A DNA stretch of 64,000 bases from Streptococcus equinus (GTDB taxonomy: Bacteria; Bacillota; Bacilli; Lactobacillales; Streptococcaceae): NCBI RefSeq assembly GCF_900101445.1, contig NZ_FNKE01000001.1, forward strand, positions 992,001 to 1,056,000, in the 5' to 3' direction. Positions 54,567-64,000 of this stretch are shown here, piece by piece. The notes beneath the pieces are model-generated. The model did not search any database and was not told the origin of the DNA. It saw only the letters and a program-made list of their open reading frames with translations. Each line of letters starts with the position of its first letter. The stretch's first letter is position 1. The position numbers were made by a program, and so were the translations under genes.

Positions 54567-54662
54567 GTGTTCAAAGCAACACGAACATGTCCTGCTCCTT
54601 TCTAAATATTATTTGAAAAGAGGAGGTGCTCATCAACAAACACCTCCTAATTAAATGACCTA

Positions 54663-55559
54663 TTAATATTCTTTCTCGTTGTAACCAAAGTCAGCGAGAT
54701 CAAGTTTTTTATCACGCCAGTTTTTCTTAACTTTAACCCAAGTTTCAAGGTAAACCTTGTCACCAAGCATGATTTCGATATCACGGCGAGCCATTTTACC
54801 AATTTTCTTAAGCATAGCACCTTTTTTACCGATGATAATACCTTTTTGACTGTCACGTTCAACCATGATTGTTGCACGAATGTGAACCTTGTCTGTCTCT
54901 GGGTCACGTTTCATTGAATCAACGATAACCGCAACAGAGTGAGGCACTTCTTGTTCTGTCAACTTCAAGATTTTTTCACGAATCATTTCTGACACCAAGA
55001 AACGTTCTGGGTGGTCAGTGATTTGATCTTCAGGGAAATATTGGAAACCTTCTTCCAAGTTATCTTTCAAGATATTAAGAAGTGTTTCAACGTTATTTCC
55101 TTGAAGAGCTGAAATTGGCACAATTTCTTTGAAATCCATTTGGCTGCGGAAATCATCAATTTGTTCCAACAATTGGTCTGGGTGCACTTTATCGATTTTA
55201 TTGATCACTAAAATGACTGGAATGTTAGCTGCTTTCAAACGTTCGATAATCATATCGTCACCTTTACCACGTTTTTCGTCAGCTGGTACCATGAAAAGAA
55301 CAGTTTCAACTTCACGAAGTGTGCTGTAAGCTGACTCAACCATGAAATCACCTAGTGCTGTTTTGGGTTTGTGAATTCCTGGTGTATCGATAAAGACGAT
55401 TTGTTCAGTATCTGTTGTATAGATACCCATGATTTTGTTACGAGTTGTTTGAGCTTTGTCGCTCATGATAGCAATTTTTTGCCCCATAACGTGGTTCAAG
55501 AATGTTGATTTACCAACATTTGGGCGACCTAAAATCGCTACAAAACCTGATTTAAACAT
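54663..55559 (-). CDS. era: GTPase Era
   Basis: A 298-residue essential GTPase for 16S rRNA and 30S maturation. G1 GRPNVGKS (11-18), G3 DTPGIHKP, G4 NKID (about 122-125), and a C-terminal KH domain with GxxG in [20 protein letters not shown]. The upstream spacer contains a short stem GGACGT-caa-ACGTCC (55570-55584). Gene order ybeY-dgkA-era is standard. Confidence 0.97.
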   Translation of the reverse strand: MFKSGFVAILGRPNVGKSTFLNHVMGQKIAIMSDKAQTTRNKIMGIYTTDTEQIVFIDTPGIHKPKTALGDFMVESAYSTLREVETVLFMVPADEKRGKGDDMIIERLKAANIPVILVINKIDKVHPDQLLEQIDDFRSQMDFKEIVPISALQGNNVETLLNILKDNLEEGFQYFPEDQITDHPERFLVSEMIREKILKLTEQEVPHSVAVIVDSMKRDPETDKVHIRATIMVERDSQKGIIIGKKGAMLKKIGKMARRDIEIMLGDKVYLETWVKVKKNWRDKKLDLADFGYNEKEY

Positions 55560-55613
55560 AAGATATAAAGGACGTCAAACGTCCCTACTCCTTTCATTAT
55601 TTGCAAAAATATT

Positions 55614-56024
55614 TTATCGATTGCCAAAAATCAAGGCAATAATTTTCGGTACAAAAATAATCAATCCTGTAATCACGGCATAGGTTGATACCACCAGCAC
55701 CGCTCCTGCTGCCATATCCTTGGCATTTTTTGCTAGCATTGAAAAATGATAATCACTAGCCAAGTCAACCACATTTTCAAGCGCAGAATTGACCATTTCT
55801 AAAGTGATGACTAAAAAGATGGCTAAAAATAAGAATAACCATTCAATCGCAGATATACGAAAAACAGCTCCTGCTGCAGTTGCTAAAATAGCTGACACCA
55901 TGTGTTTACGCATATTTCTTTCTTCCTTGAAGGCTGTAACTATTCCAGTGATGGCAAACTCCATACTAGATACCAAGGTGCGATTTTTCCACTTTTTAGG
56001 GGAATTATTGTCTCTTAAGTCCAT
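55614..56024 (-). CDS. dgkA: Undecaprenol/diacylglycerol kinase
   Basis: A 136-residue membrane kinase of the DgkA type, in Gram-positives mainly phosphorylating undecaprenol for cell-wall lipid recycling. Three helices, with the active-site stretch [19 protein letters not shown] and the amphipathic [11 protein letters not shown]. It overlaps ybeY by 20 bases, so translation is coupled. Confidence 0.93.
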   Translation of the reverse strand: MDLRDNNSPKKWKNRTLVSSMEFAITGIVTAFKEERNMRKHMVSAILATAAGAVFRISAIEWLFLFLAIFLVITLEMVNSALENVVDLASDYHFSMLAKNAKDMAAGAVLVVSTYAVITGLIIFVPKIIALIFGNR

Positions 56025-56502
56025 AGGCAGTTAAAATTTCTTCCTGTAAAGTAAACATTTCTTTTTCTTCTTCTGGGGTATAATGGTCGTAACCATTGAT
56101 GTGTAGGAAACCATGCACCGCTAAGAATCCCATTTCACGTTCAAAAGAGTGACCGTACTCTTCCGCTTGTTCACGCGCTTTATCAACTGAAATAAAGAGC
56201 TCACCGATATAAGCATCGAATTCGTCTAGCATTTCAGCTAGCTCAGGATTTTCAGCTAAATCTTCTTCTGAGAAAGTCAAATCTGATTCTGGTTTGTACT
56301 CTAAGCTGATAACATCCGTTGGACGGTCTGTGTCACGGTATTCTAAGTTCAATTCATGGCTGCGCTCATTAGTCACGAAAGTCACTGCCATTTCTTTATT
56401 TTCTTTACCAGTCTTTTCAGCAGCAAATTGTAATAAATCCAAAGTTTGGTTTTTAATTTCTTCTGAAACTTGACCAGTTTCATCTATCATTTCAACGTAC
56501 AT
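56005..56502 (-). CDS. ybeY: Endoribonuclease YbeY
   Basis: A 165-residue zinc-dependent endoribonuclease in 16S rRNA maturation and 70S quality control. The metal motif [17 protein letters not shown] (HGxLHxxGYDH) is intact, and [27 protein letters not shown] is family-typical. It begins the ybeY-dgkA unit; upstream is an AT-rich spacer with a terminator at 56604 for the amylase gene. Confidence 0.95.
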   Translation of the reverse strand: MYVEMIDETGQVSEEIKNQTLDLLQFAAEKTGKENKEMAVTFVTNERSHELNLEYRDTDRPTDVISLEYKPESDLTFSEEDLAENPELAEMLDEFDAYIGELFISVDKAREQAEEYGHSFEREMGFLAVHGFLHINGYDHYTPEEEKEMFTLQEEILTAYGLKRQ

Positions 56503-56603
56503 ATCTATCTTCTTTCAAAACTAATTATATCAAGGATATTATACCATATTAAGGATAACAGCGCCATTTTAGGCACTAAGAAACTTTTTAGTACCATTTA
56601 ATC

Positions 56604-56640
56604 ATAAAAAAAGAAGTAGCCTGAGGAAAGCTACTTCTTT
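56604..56640 (-). terminator. Terminator of the amylase gene
   Basis: AAAGAAGTAGC and GCTACTTCTTT (56610-56620, 56630-56640) with a nine-base loop, followed on the minus strand by seven T. Confidence 0.85.
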
Positions 56641-56687
56641 CTGGGAAAAGGAGTCAGAATTGTGTTAAAAAGTTAGTTAATGACCGA

Positions 56688-58961
<2,274 letters not shown>

Positions 58962-59093
58962 AAGATAACTAAAAAATAAAGCAGTATTATGCGTGAAACC
59001 TGTCCAATCACCGACATATACCTGCGTGTCTAGAAAGAATAATTAGCACGTCATTTTCTTATAGGCATTCCTCCAACTTTTATTGCAATCGGT

Positions 59094-59107
59094 TGCATAT
59101 TTGTCTA
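59094..59107 (-). promoter_or_regulatory. LacI-family (MalR or CcpA) operator at the amylase promoter
   Basis: TGCAATCGGTTGCA is near-perfectly palindromic with the central CG of LacI-family operators and lies 12 bases after the -10. With the half-site at the -35 and the cre-like site near the start it gives three candidate sites. Confidence 0.6.
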
Positions 59108-59118
59108 TATTATAGCAT

Positions 59119-59146
59119 ATTTTTTTGGAAGCGCAACCAAAAAATG
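59119..59146 (-). promoter_or_regulatory. Promoter of the amylase gene
   Basis: Extended -10 TGCTATAAT (-10 at 59124-59119) with a weak -35 TTGCGC (59146-59141, 16-base spacer). GGTTGCGCTTCC around the -35 resembles half of a LacI-family operator. The leader is about 195 bases and contains no ORF of note. Confidence 0.65.
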
Positions 59147-59198
59147 TCAATTTTTTGATAATTTAATCAAAAAACTGACAAATCTCTTATGAAACCTT

Positions 59199-59744
59199 TT
59201 ATTTTAAATAGTTTACCTTTGTCACACAAAAATGCTGACTAGTGACCCAGCCACCAGGACATTTTTTATCATTTGGGAGGCGTTCAAGCTCTGTCATTCC
59301 AATTTTAGTCAAAACACGAGCAGAAGCTGGATTCTCAAGGGCACAAAAGGCATGTACTTTCTCAAATTCTAAAACCTTAAAGCACAGTTCCAAAATTTTA
59401 GCGCTCGCTTCTGTGGCTAAACCATGTCCCCAAAACTTTTTATTGATAATATAACCAATTTCCGCTTCTTTTCCATCTGACCAGTTCATCAAATCAATGG
59501 TCCCAATGAACTCTGAAGTCTCTTTTAAGACAATTCCATATCGCCCAAGAGGTGTTTTGAGATAAATATTTTCAATCACTTTTTCGGTCTCTTCGATAGA
59601 CTGGTTGGCTGGAAAATCCCATTTGGTATTTTCGACATCTGACGTATAGGCAAACATAGCCTTTGCATCAGCCATTGTCACTGGACGCAATATCAACCGC
59701 TTTGTCTCAAGCACACTATGTTCTCTTAACTGTTTTTCGAGCAT
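59199..59744 (-). CDS. RimJ/RimL-type GNAT acetyltransferase
   Basis: A 181-residue GNAT protein. ETKRLILRPVTMADAKAMF at the start, GYIINKKFWGHGLATEASAKILELCF (acetyl-CoA-binding loop), and NPASARVLTKIGM near the end are typical of the RimJ/RimL group that acetylates protein N-termini or small amines. The substrate is unknown. Not part of a clear operon; the next minus-strand gene downstream is the amylase. Confidence 0.88.
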   Translation of the reverse strand: MLEKQLREHSVLETKRLILRPVTMADAKAMFAYTSDVENTKWDFPANQSIEETEKVIENIYLKTPLGRYGIVLKETSEFIGTIDLMNWSDGKEAEIGYIINKKFWGHGLATEASAKILELCFKVLEFEKVHAFCALENPASARVLTKIGMTELERLPNDKKCPGGWVTSQHFCVTKVNYLK

Positions 59745-59792
59745 TTTTCTTCCTCAAACTCTATTAAAAAAGCGACCCTCAAAAAGGGCAAC

Positions 59793-60017
59793 TTATTTGT
59801 TCTGGTTTTCGCTTGGACTTACCATCTCTTCATCGATATGAGTTATCAAATCTTGAAAATCACTAGCCAAGTGCTTTGCTTGATCCCCTAGATTTTTTAA
59901 AACATCAGCTTCAATTTCAGAATCCAAAGCCTTCAAATCACCTTCTAGTCTTTCAGCTTGACTAGTCAACATTTCACTCATCTTAGTTAATTTTTCAAGT
60001 GACGCACGATCACACAT
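59793..60017 (-). CDS. Small acidic helical protein, 74 residues (paralogue 1)
   Basis: ATG at 60017 follows AGGAGGAG; a longer open frame lacks a start signal. The product is almost wholly helical with heptad spacing: LEKLTKMSEMLTSQAERLEG, DLKALDSEIEADVLKNLG, DQAKHLASDFQDLITHIDEE. It is clearly related to the next gene (LxxLxxMSxxLxxQAExL and AKxLAxxFQxL shared). No membrane segment, signal or WxG motif. Function unknown; a coiled-coil partner or stress protein is possible. Confidence 0.75.
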   Translation of the reverse strand: MCDRASLEKLTKMSEMLTSQAERLEGDLKALDSEIEADVLKNLGDQAKHLASDFQDLITHIDEEMVSPSENQNK

Positions 60018-60188
60018 AAATCTCCTCCTGATAAATTTTTTCAGATAAGAATTGTACTTTTCTGGAAATTTTTTGAAACTTCCAGGTACAATGTCTATAT
60101 TTATTTTACCTAAAAAAGAGAATTTTACTAGTTTTTTTAGATAATCTGGCATTTCTGTCCAAAAAATCCTAGAATCCTATCAATTTGA

Positions 60189-60407
60189 CTAAATTCTTTT
60201 AGGTGTCATGTAAGATAACAAAGCTTGAAATTCACAAGCTAAATCTTTAGCTTCTTCCCCAAAGGTAGCGAAAAACTCTGAACTATTTTCCTGATTGAAT
60301 GAAGAATACTGGTCAATCAGCTTAAACTTTTGATTCAATTCTTCAGCTTGTTTTGACAGTTGGCTACTCATTTCTGACAAATTCTCAAGCAATTCACGAT
60401 TATCCAT
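60189..60407 (-). CDS. Small acidic helical protein, 72 residues (paralogue 2)
   Basis: ATG at 60407 follows AAAGGAGA. LLENLSEMSSQLSKQAEELN, NQKFKLIDQYSS and EEAKDLACEFQALLSYMTPK mirror the following gene with about one-third identity by eye. The middle part (SSFNQENSSEFFATFGEEA) is longer and less helical. It lies 171 bases upstream of paralogue 1, each with its own ribosome site and an AT-rich spacer. Family not recognised. Confidence 0.75.
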   Translation of the reverse strand: MDNRELLENLSEMSSQLSKQAEELNQKFKLIDQYSSFNQENSSEFFATFGEEAKDLACEFQALLSYMTPKRI

Positions 60408-60541
60408 AAAACTTCTCCTTTGATGCACTTTAACTTATTTCTATCTCTGAAAATATCTTGAAAAATTTCAATATACCTTATTTTACACTAGAAAACTAGC
60501 CTAATTAAGAATTCGCAAATATGAAAATCATTTTTTAAATC

Positions 60542-60567
60542 AAAAAAAGCCACACCTTTGTGTGACT
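60542..60567 (-). terminator. Terminator of phoH
   Basis: AGTCACAC and GTGTGGCT (one mismatch) with a three-base loop, then TTTTTTT on the minus strand. It lies just behind the phoH stop codon. Confidence 0.75.
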
Positions 60568-60574
60568 GAAAAAA

Positions 60575-61639
60575 TTATTTTTCTTCTTTGGTGCTAGCTG
60601 GCTGACCAATAGTTTCATAGCTAGCAAAGCCTGAGGCACTTTTGCTATCGATAACTTCTTTTTGATGGTGGGTAATTTTGCGCTCAGCGTCTTTTTCATA
60701 AGCATTGATAATTTCAGCAACCACAGGGTGACGAACCACATCGCTCGCTGAGAAATGAACAAAATCAATTTGCTTGATGTGTTTTAGTTTTTCCGTCGCA
60801 TCAATCAAACCAGATTTGACTTTCTTAGGCAAATCAATCTGACTGGTATCACCGTTGATAATCATCTTAGAATTGAAACCAAGACGTGTCAAAAACATCT
60901 TCATTTGCATGATGGTTGTATTTTGTGCTTCATCAAGAATCACAAAAGCGTCATCAAGTGTTCGACCACGCATATAAGCAAGCGGTGCAATTTCAATAAT
61001 GTCGCGCTCCATCAAACGAGTTGTTTGCTCTTTTCCTAAAATTTGATAAAGAGCATCATAGACAGGACGAAGGTATGGATCAACTTTTTCTTTTAAATCA
61101 CCTGGTAAAAATCCAAGACTTTCACCTGCTTCAACTGCTGGACGTGTCAAAATAATACGCTTAACTTGACCACGTTTTAAAGCTGTCACTGCCAAAGTCA
61201 CCGCTAAGAAAGTCTTACCAGTACCTGCAGGACCAATCCCAAAGACCACATCGTGTGATTTGACACTATCCGCATAAACCTTTTGCCCAAGCGTTTTAAC
61301 ACGAATCGGTTTTCCAGAATTATCTTTAATGATTTCTTCTTCATAAAGGGCAACAAATTTGTCAATAGAGCCATTTTGTGCCATTGAAAGAGCCGTTACA
61401 ACGTCAGATGTATTGACCAACATACCACGAGAAACCAATACTAACAAAGCTTGAATGGTCACACGCGCTAATTCGACACTTTCTTTATCATCTCCTAAAA
61501 TCTGCACTCGCTCTGTACGAGCATGAATGATAACCCCTAGATTATCTTCGATTAATTTCAAATGACGTTCATTTGAGCCAAATAGCGCTAGCACATCATC
61601 AGGATGATTTAAGGTAATTTCAACAGAATGCTCTTGCAA
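60575..61639 (-). CDS. phoH: PhoH-like ATPase
   Basis: A 354-residue P-loop ATPase. Walker A GPAGTGKT (136-143), Walker B FVILDEAQNT, and the family stretch LTRPAVEAGESLGFLPGDL. A KH-like N-terminal part precedes the ATPase. The start is probably TTG at 61639 with AGAGGGA upstream. Role is linked to RNA metabolism, often encoded near ybeY; here ybeY is about 4 kb away. Follows yozE. Confidence 0.92.
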   Translation of the reverse strand: MQEHSVEITLNHPDDVLALFGSNERHLKLIEDNLGVIIHARTERVQILGDDKESVELARVTIQALLVLVSRGMLVNTSDVVTALSMAQNGSIDKFVALYEEEIIKDNSGKPIRVKTLGQKVYADSVKSHDVVFGIGPAGTGKTFLAVTLAVTALKRGQVKRIILTRPAVEAGESLGFLPGDLKEKVDPYLRPVYDALYQILGKEQTTRLMERDIIEIAPLAYMRGRTLDDAFVILDEAQNTTIMQMKMFLTRLGFNSKMIINGDTSQIDLPKKVKSGLIDATEKLKHIKQIDFVHFSASDVVRHPVVAEIINAYEKDAERKITHHQKEVIDSKSASGFASYETIGQPASTKEEK

Positions 61640-61744
61640 ATAGAGTCCCTCTTTCTTTTGTGTTTGATAAGCCTATTATAGCTTATTTAAAACAAAAAAT
61701 CACGACTTACCGTGATTTCCTTTTTGATTTAAAGTTAGCTTACC

Positions 61745-61960
61745 TTAATGTGCCAAATAATCTTCCCAAATTTTATCAAATTCACTGAGATTAAAAGCAA
61801 AGCTAGCCTCATCTTCTAGATAACGACTAATGGTTTCAAAATCATCAGTGTGCTTTGGAAAAGTGGTATCCTCAAAAACAAGGTCAGCTAAAATCGCTAC
61901 AGGTTCATGACTTTTTGGGTTACGTTGCGTCATCAACCAAGTGTAAAATGACTTTCTCAT
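61745..61960 (-). CDS. YozE/UPF0346 family small protein
   Basis: A 71-residue protein with [49 protein letters not shown] in its first two-thirds (given in family-typical pieces: SFYTWLM, DDTxFPK-like, YLE). YozE folds as a SAM-like helical bundle; function unknown. The ATG overlaps the msrA stop by four bases (ATGA), with GGAGG inside the end of msrA. Confidence 0.85.
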   Translation of the reverse strand: MRKSFYTWLMTQRNPKSHEPVAILADLVFEDTTFPKHTDDFETISRYLEDEASFAFNLSEFDKIWEDYLAH

Positions 61961-62466
61961 TTCCAATTTTCCTCCAAAAATGCATGTCTGATAGCGCTAC
62001 TTTCAGCGTAGTGTTCAGGATTTTTCTTGTAAAAACCTTGGTGATAATCTTCTGCCACATAAAATGGTTGGACGGGTTCAATAGCTGTGACAATCGGATC
62101 TTTAAATCGACCTGAGGCTTGCAATGCTGCTTTTGAAGCTTCAGCAATTTCTTTTTGACGGTCATCACTGTAAAAAATAACAGGGCGATAATTGTCACCA
62201 CGATCTTCAAATTGCCCAAAAGCATCGGTTGGATCAGTCTGTGCCCAATAAATCTCTACCAAATCACCATAAGAGATTTTTTCTTCATCAAAAATAATCT
62301 CAACCGCTTCAGTATGTCCAGTCTCATGAGCCTTAACTTGCTCATAAGTCGGATTTTCCACATGCCCACCAGTATATCCAGAACGAACTGATAAAATACC
62401 ATCTTGTTCTTCAAATGGTTGCACCATGCACCAGAAACAACCACCCGCAAAAATCGCACGTTCCAT
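61957..62466 (-). CDS. msrA: Peptide-methionine (S)-S-oxide reductase MsrA
   Basis: A 169-residue reductase repairing methionine-S-sulfoxide in proteins. The active-site GGCFWC (8-13) with the catalytic cysteine is present, followed by SGYTGG and HAEVVE-like [10 protein letters not shown]. No second resolving cysteine is obvious near the C-terminus, so thioredoxin may reduce it directly. GGAGG precedes the ATG. Coupled to yozE. Confidence 0.95.
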   Translation of the reverse strand: MERAIFAGGCFWCMVQPFEEQDGILSVRSGYTGGHVENPTYEQVKAHETGHTEAVEIIFDEEKISYGDLVEIYWAQTDPTDAFGQFEDRGDNYRPVIFYSDDRQKEIAEASKAALQASGRFKDPIVTAIEPVQPFYVAEDYHQGFYKKNPEHYAESSAIRHAFLEENWK

Positions 62467-62495
62467 TCTATAACCTCCAAAAATCTAGTGAGTCT

Positions 62496-62530
62496 ATTAT
62501 AGCAAAAAAAATGTCCAGTGGACATTTTTT
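62496..62530 (-). promoter_or_regulatory. msrA promoter next to a small terminator
   Basis: Extended -10 TGCTATAAT (-10 at 62501-62496) lies directly downstream of a hairpin ATGTCC-agt-GGACAT (62511-62525) with a T-run on both strands, which insulates msrA from upstream transcription. Confidence 0.65.
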
Positions 62531-62626
62531 TCACGAGCTCAAAAACTAAAATACAACTTCAATTTTTACTTTAAAAACAAAAAAGACCACAGCTTTGCTT
62601 GAGGCATCACTGTAATCTTTTCATGT

Positions 62627-63493
62627 TTAATCCTCGTTTTCGATTAATTCTGTACCGAATTGGTCTTGTTTCACTTTACGTGCTTTCATCAAGCCACCAA
62701 GTGCTTTTTTAAATTGACCTTTAGAAATACCAAATGTTGCTTTGATATCTGCTGGAGATGATTTATCATTTAATGTCATAAAGCCACCATTTGATTGCAA
62801 ATAAGTCAAAATCATTTGTGAATCATTTTCAAGCATTTCAAATGAACGTGGTTTTAATGACAAGTTAAGAGTACGATCAACTTCGCGGAAACCAATAACA
62901 CGTGCAGTTACTTCTTCACCAAGGCGTGGTTCTGCGTAACGTTCACTTGGGTGAATAAAACCAAGCATGTTATTATCTGGCAAATAAACAAATGTTCCAG
63001 ATAATTTCAAACGGTAAACAATGGCACGCAATTTTTCATTTTGCATGTTATTGTAAGCTGGTCCAGCCATTTTTTGGAAAACTTCAGGTTGCGCTGGAAT
63101 TGCCCAGATACGGTCTTTTTTATCCACGTCAAGGTGAACATAAAGTTTATCACCTTTTTTAGGCCAAAGTTCTTTCATATCAGGCAAGACATCAAGTGAC
63201 ACAACAAATTGTTTGTCAGCAAGACCTGTATCCAAAAAGACACCCAAATCGCGGCGAACTTCTGTGACAACACCCCAACCGTAGCTAGTACGAGTTGTAG
63301 CAACTTCTGCTGTTGTCATACGAGCTTTTTGGTGCATATCAGTGTAGACAAATCCTTTGACCATATCACCAATCTTATGTTCACCTTCAGCCTTGTCTAA
63401 CATAAAAGTCACGCCATCTTTTTGTACAAAATACGCTTTCGCATTTTCGTCAATCACAAGTCCTGTGATGACAGTGGCAAGTAAATTATTCAT
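62627..63493 (-). CDS. cvfB: CvfB-like S1 RNA-binding virulence regulator
   Basis: A 288-residue protein with tandem S1-type domains and a C-terminal winged helix (about 220-280; LNDKSSPADIKATFGISKGQFKKALGGLMKARKV). S1 signatures include GWGVVTEVRRDLGVFLDTGL and VTARVIGFREVDRTLNLSLK. CvfB in staphylococci and pneumococcus binds RNA and affects virulence factor expression. Lies downstream of frr with a terminator in between. Confidence 0.9.
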   Translation of the reverse strand: MNNLLATVITGLVIDENAKAYFVQKDGVTFMLDKAEGEHKIGDMVKGFVYTDMHQKARMTTAEVATTRTSYGWGVVTEVRRDLGVFLDTGLADKQFVVSLDVLPDMKELWPKKGDKLYVHLDVDKKDRIWAIPAQPEVFQKMAGPAYNNMQNEKLRAIVYRLKLSGTFVYLPDNNMLGFIHPSERYAEPRLGEEVTARVIGFREVDRTLNLSLKPRSFEMLENDSQMILTYLQSNGGFMTLNDKSSPADIKATFGISKGQFKKALGGLMKARKVKQDQFGTELIENED

Positions 63494-63512
63494 TTATTCT
63501 TCCTTTATAAAA

Positions 63513-63537
63513 GGGAGTGGAAAGTCCACCCCCTAAC
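63513..63537 (-). terminator. Terminator between frr and cvfB
   Basis: GGGAGTGGA (63513-63521) and TCCACCCCC (63525-63533) pair around AAG, followed by TTTTAT on the minus strand. Some read-through into cvfB is possible. Confidence 0.65.
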
Positions 63538-63551
63538 CTTTTTCTTATTAA

Positions 63552-64000
63552 TTAGACTTCAAGCAATTCTTTTTCTTTGTTTGCTGTCATAGTATCGATA
63601 TGTTTAACAGCTTCATCAGTTGCTTTTTGAATGTCTTTTTCAAGAACTTTCAATTCGTCTTCAGTGATTTCTTTAGCTTTTTCTTGTTTTTTAGCTTCGT
63701 CCATAGCATCACGACGGATGTTACGGATAGCAACTTTAGCATTTTCACCGACTTTTTTAACGTCTTTAGCAAGTGCTTTACGAGTTTCTTCTGTAAGGGC
63801 AGGAATAACCAAGCGGATTACTGAACCGTCGTTAGCAGGGTTGATACCAAGGTCTGAAGCGTTGATGGCGTGTTCGATATCTTTCAATGATGATTTATCA
63901 AATGGAGAGATCAAAAGAACACGTGCTTCTGGAACTGTGATAGAAGCCAATTGGTTAAGTGGTGTCATTGCACCATAGTATTCAACTTGGATACGGTCCA
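63552..64000 (-). CDS. frr: Ribosome recycling factor (5' end outside window)
   Basis: The visible C-terminal part (about 149 codons of a usual 185) continues in frame to the window edge with [20 protein letters not shown]. It includes [24 protein letters not shown] and [14 protein letters not shown], diagnostic for Frr, which splits terminated ribosomes with EF-G. An internal ATG at 63968 is not the start. Confidence 0.96.
   Translation of the reverse strand, partial: DRIQVEYYGAMTPLNQLASITVPEARVLLISPFDKSSLKDIEHAINASDLGINPANDGSVIRLVIPALTEETRKALAKDVKKVGENAKVAIRNIRRDAMDEAKKQEKAKEITEDELKVLEKDIQKATDEAVKHIDTMTANKEKELLEV

Noticed and set aside
59041..59092. Tiny frames after GGAGG in the amylase leader
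   Set aside because: ATGs there are followed by stops within a few codons and spacing is too short; no product supported.
59119..59160. Consensus TTGACA upstream of the amylase -10
   Set aside because: It is about 30 bases from TATAAT, too far for a -35; the extended -10 with the weak TTGCGC is more plausible.

Overview
The window is chromosomal DNA of a low-GC Gram-positive coccus, most likely a Streptococcus of the bovis/equinus complex (S. gallolyticus, S. equinus, S. infantarius and relatives). Core genes and their order are streptococcal: vicRKX-rnc-smc next to a glutamine/glutamate ABC operon, ccpA divergent from pepQ, the cpoA/iagA-type glycolipid transferases behind thrS, and frr-cvfB-msrA-yozE-phoH. 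Two pectate lyases, an oleate hydratase and a secreted alpha-amylase with starch-binding domains point to a gut or rumen plant-carbohydrate lifestyle. The species is inferred from memory of families and gene order, not from a search.

Layout. 1-9 kb: sprT (cut by the edge) and tex; a permease pair (YraQ plus DUF1980) with a 44-residue leader gene; ftsY with two HAD phosphatases; a secreted DUF6287-like protein; a NUDIX gene whose start looks damaged. 9-16.6 kb, minus strand: smc, rnc, vicX, vicK, vicR. 16.9-19.9 kb, plus strand: glnQHMP with a CodY-like box against its promoter. 20-27.5 kb: a VTT membrane protein, a PepSY-like protein, an OmpR-type two-component system, a P-type ATPase, a DUF3114-like gene and a TetR regulator. 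27.5-34 kb: oleate hydratase and two pectate lyases (PL9 and PL1) with related N-termini and upstream regions. 34-41 kb: thrS under a T-box, two glycolipid glycosyltransferases, ccpA and pepQ.

41-48 kb is the regulator-rich accessory part: a zinc-ribbon NUDIX, LysR and DUF554, two tandem MarR paralogues, a nitroreductase, and an OhrR-like regulator divergent from a ferritin-like protein and an atypical flavoprotein disulfide oxidoreductase. 48-56.5 kb is housekeeping: smpB, rnr, secG, rpmG, a PmrA-like exporter, coaE, mutM, era, dgkA, ybeY. 56.7-59.2 kb holds the alpha-amylase. 59-64 kb: an acetyltransferase, two tiny paralogous helical proteins, phoH, yozE, msrA, cvfB and frr (cut by the edge).

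Carbon control links several parts: CcpA is encoded here, and cre-like sites lie at both pectate lyases, the amylase, oleate hydratase and ccpA itself. CodY-like boxes lie at glnQ and pepQ. No tRNA, rRNA, CRISPR array, prophage or insertion sequence was recognised. The least explained items are the OhrR divergon with its 26-bp palindrome, two genes whose normal start codon seems lost (the PmrA-like exporter and a NUDIX gene), the 86-bp hairpin just before mutM, and the pair of small helical proteins at 60 kb.
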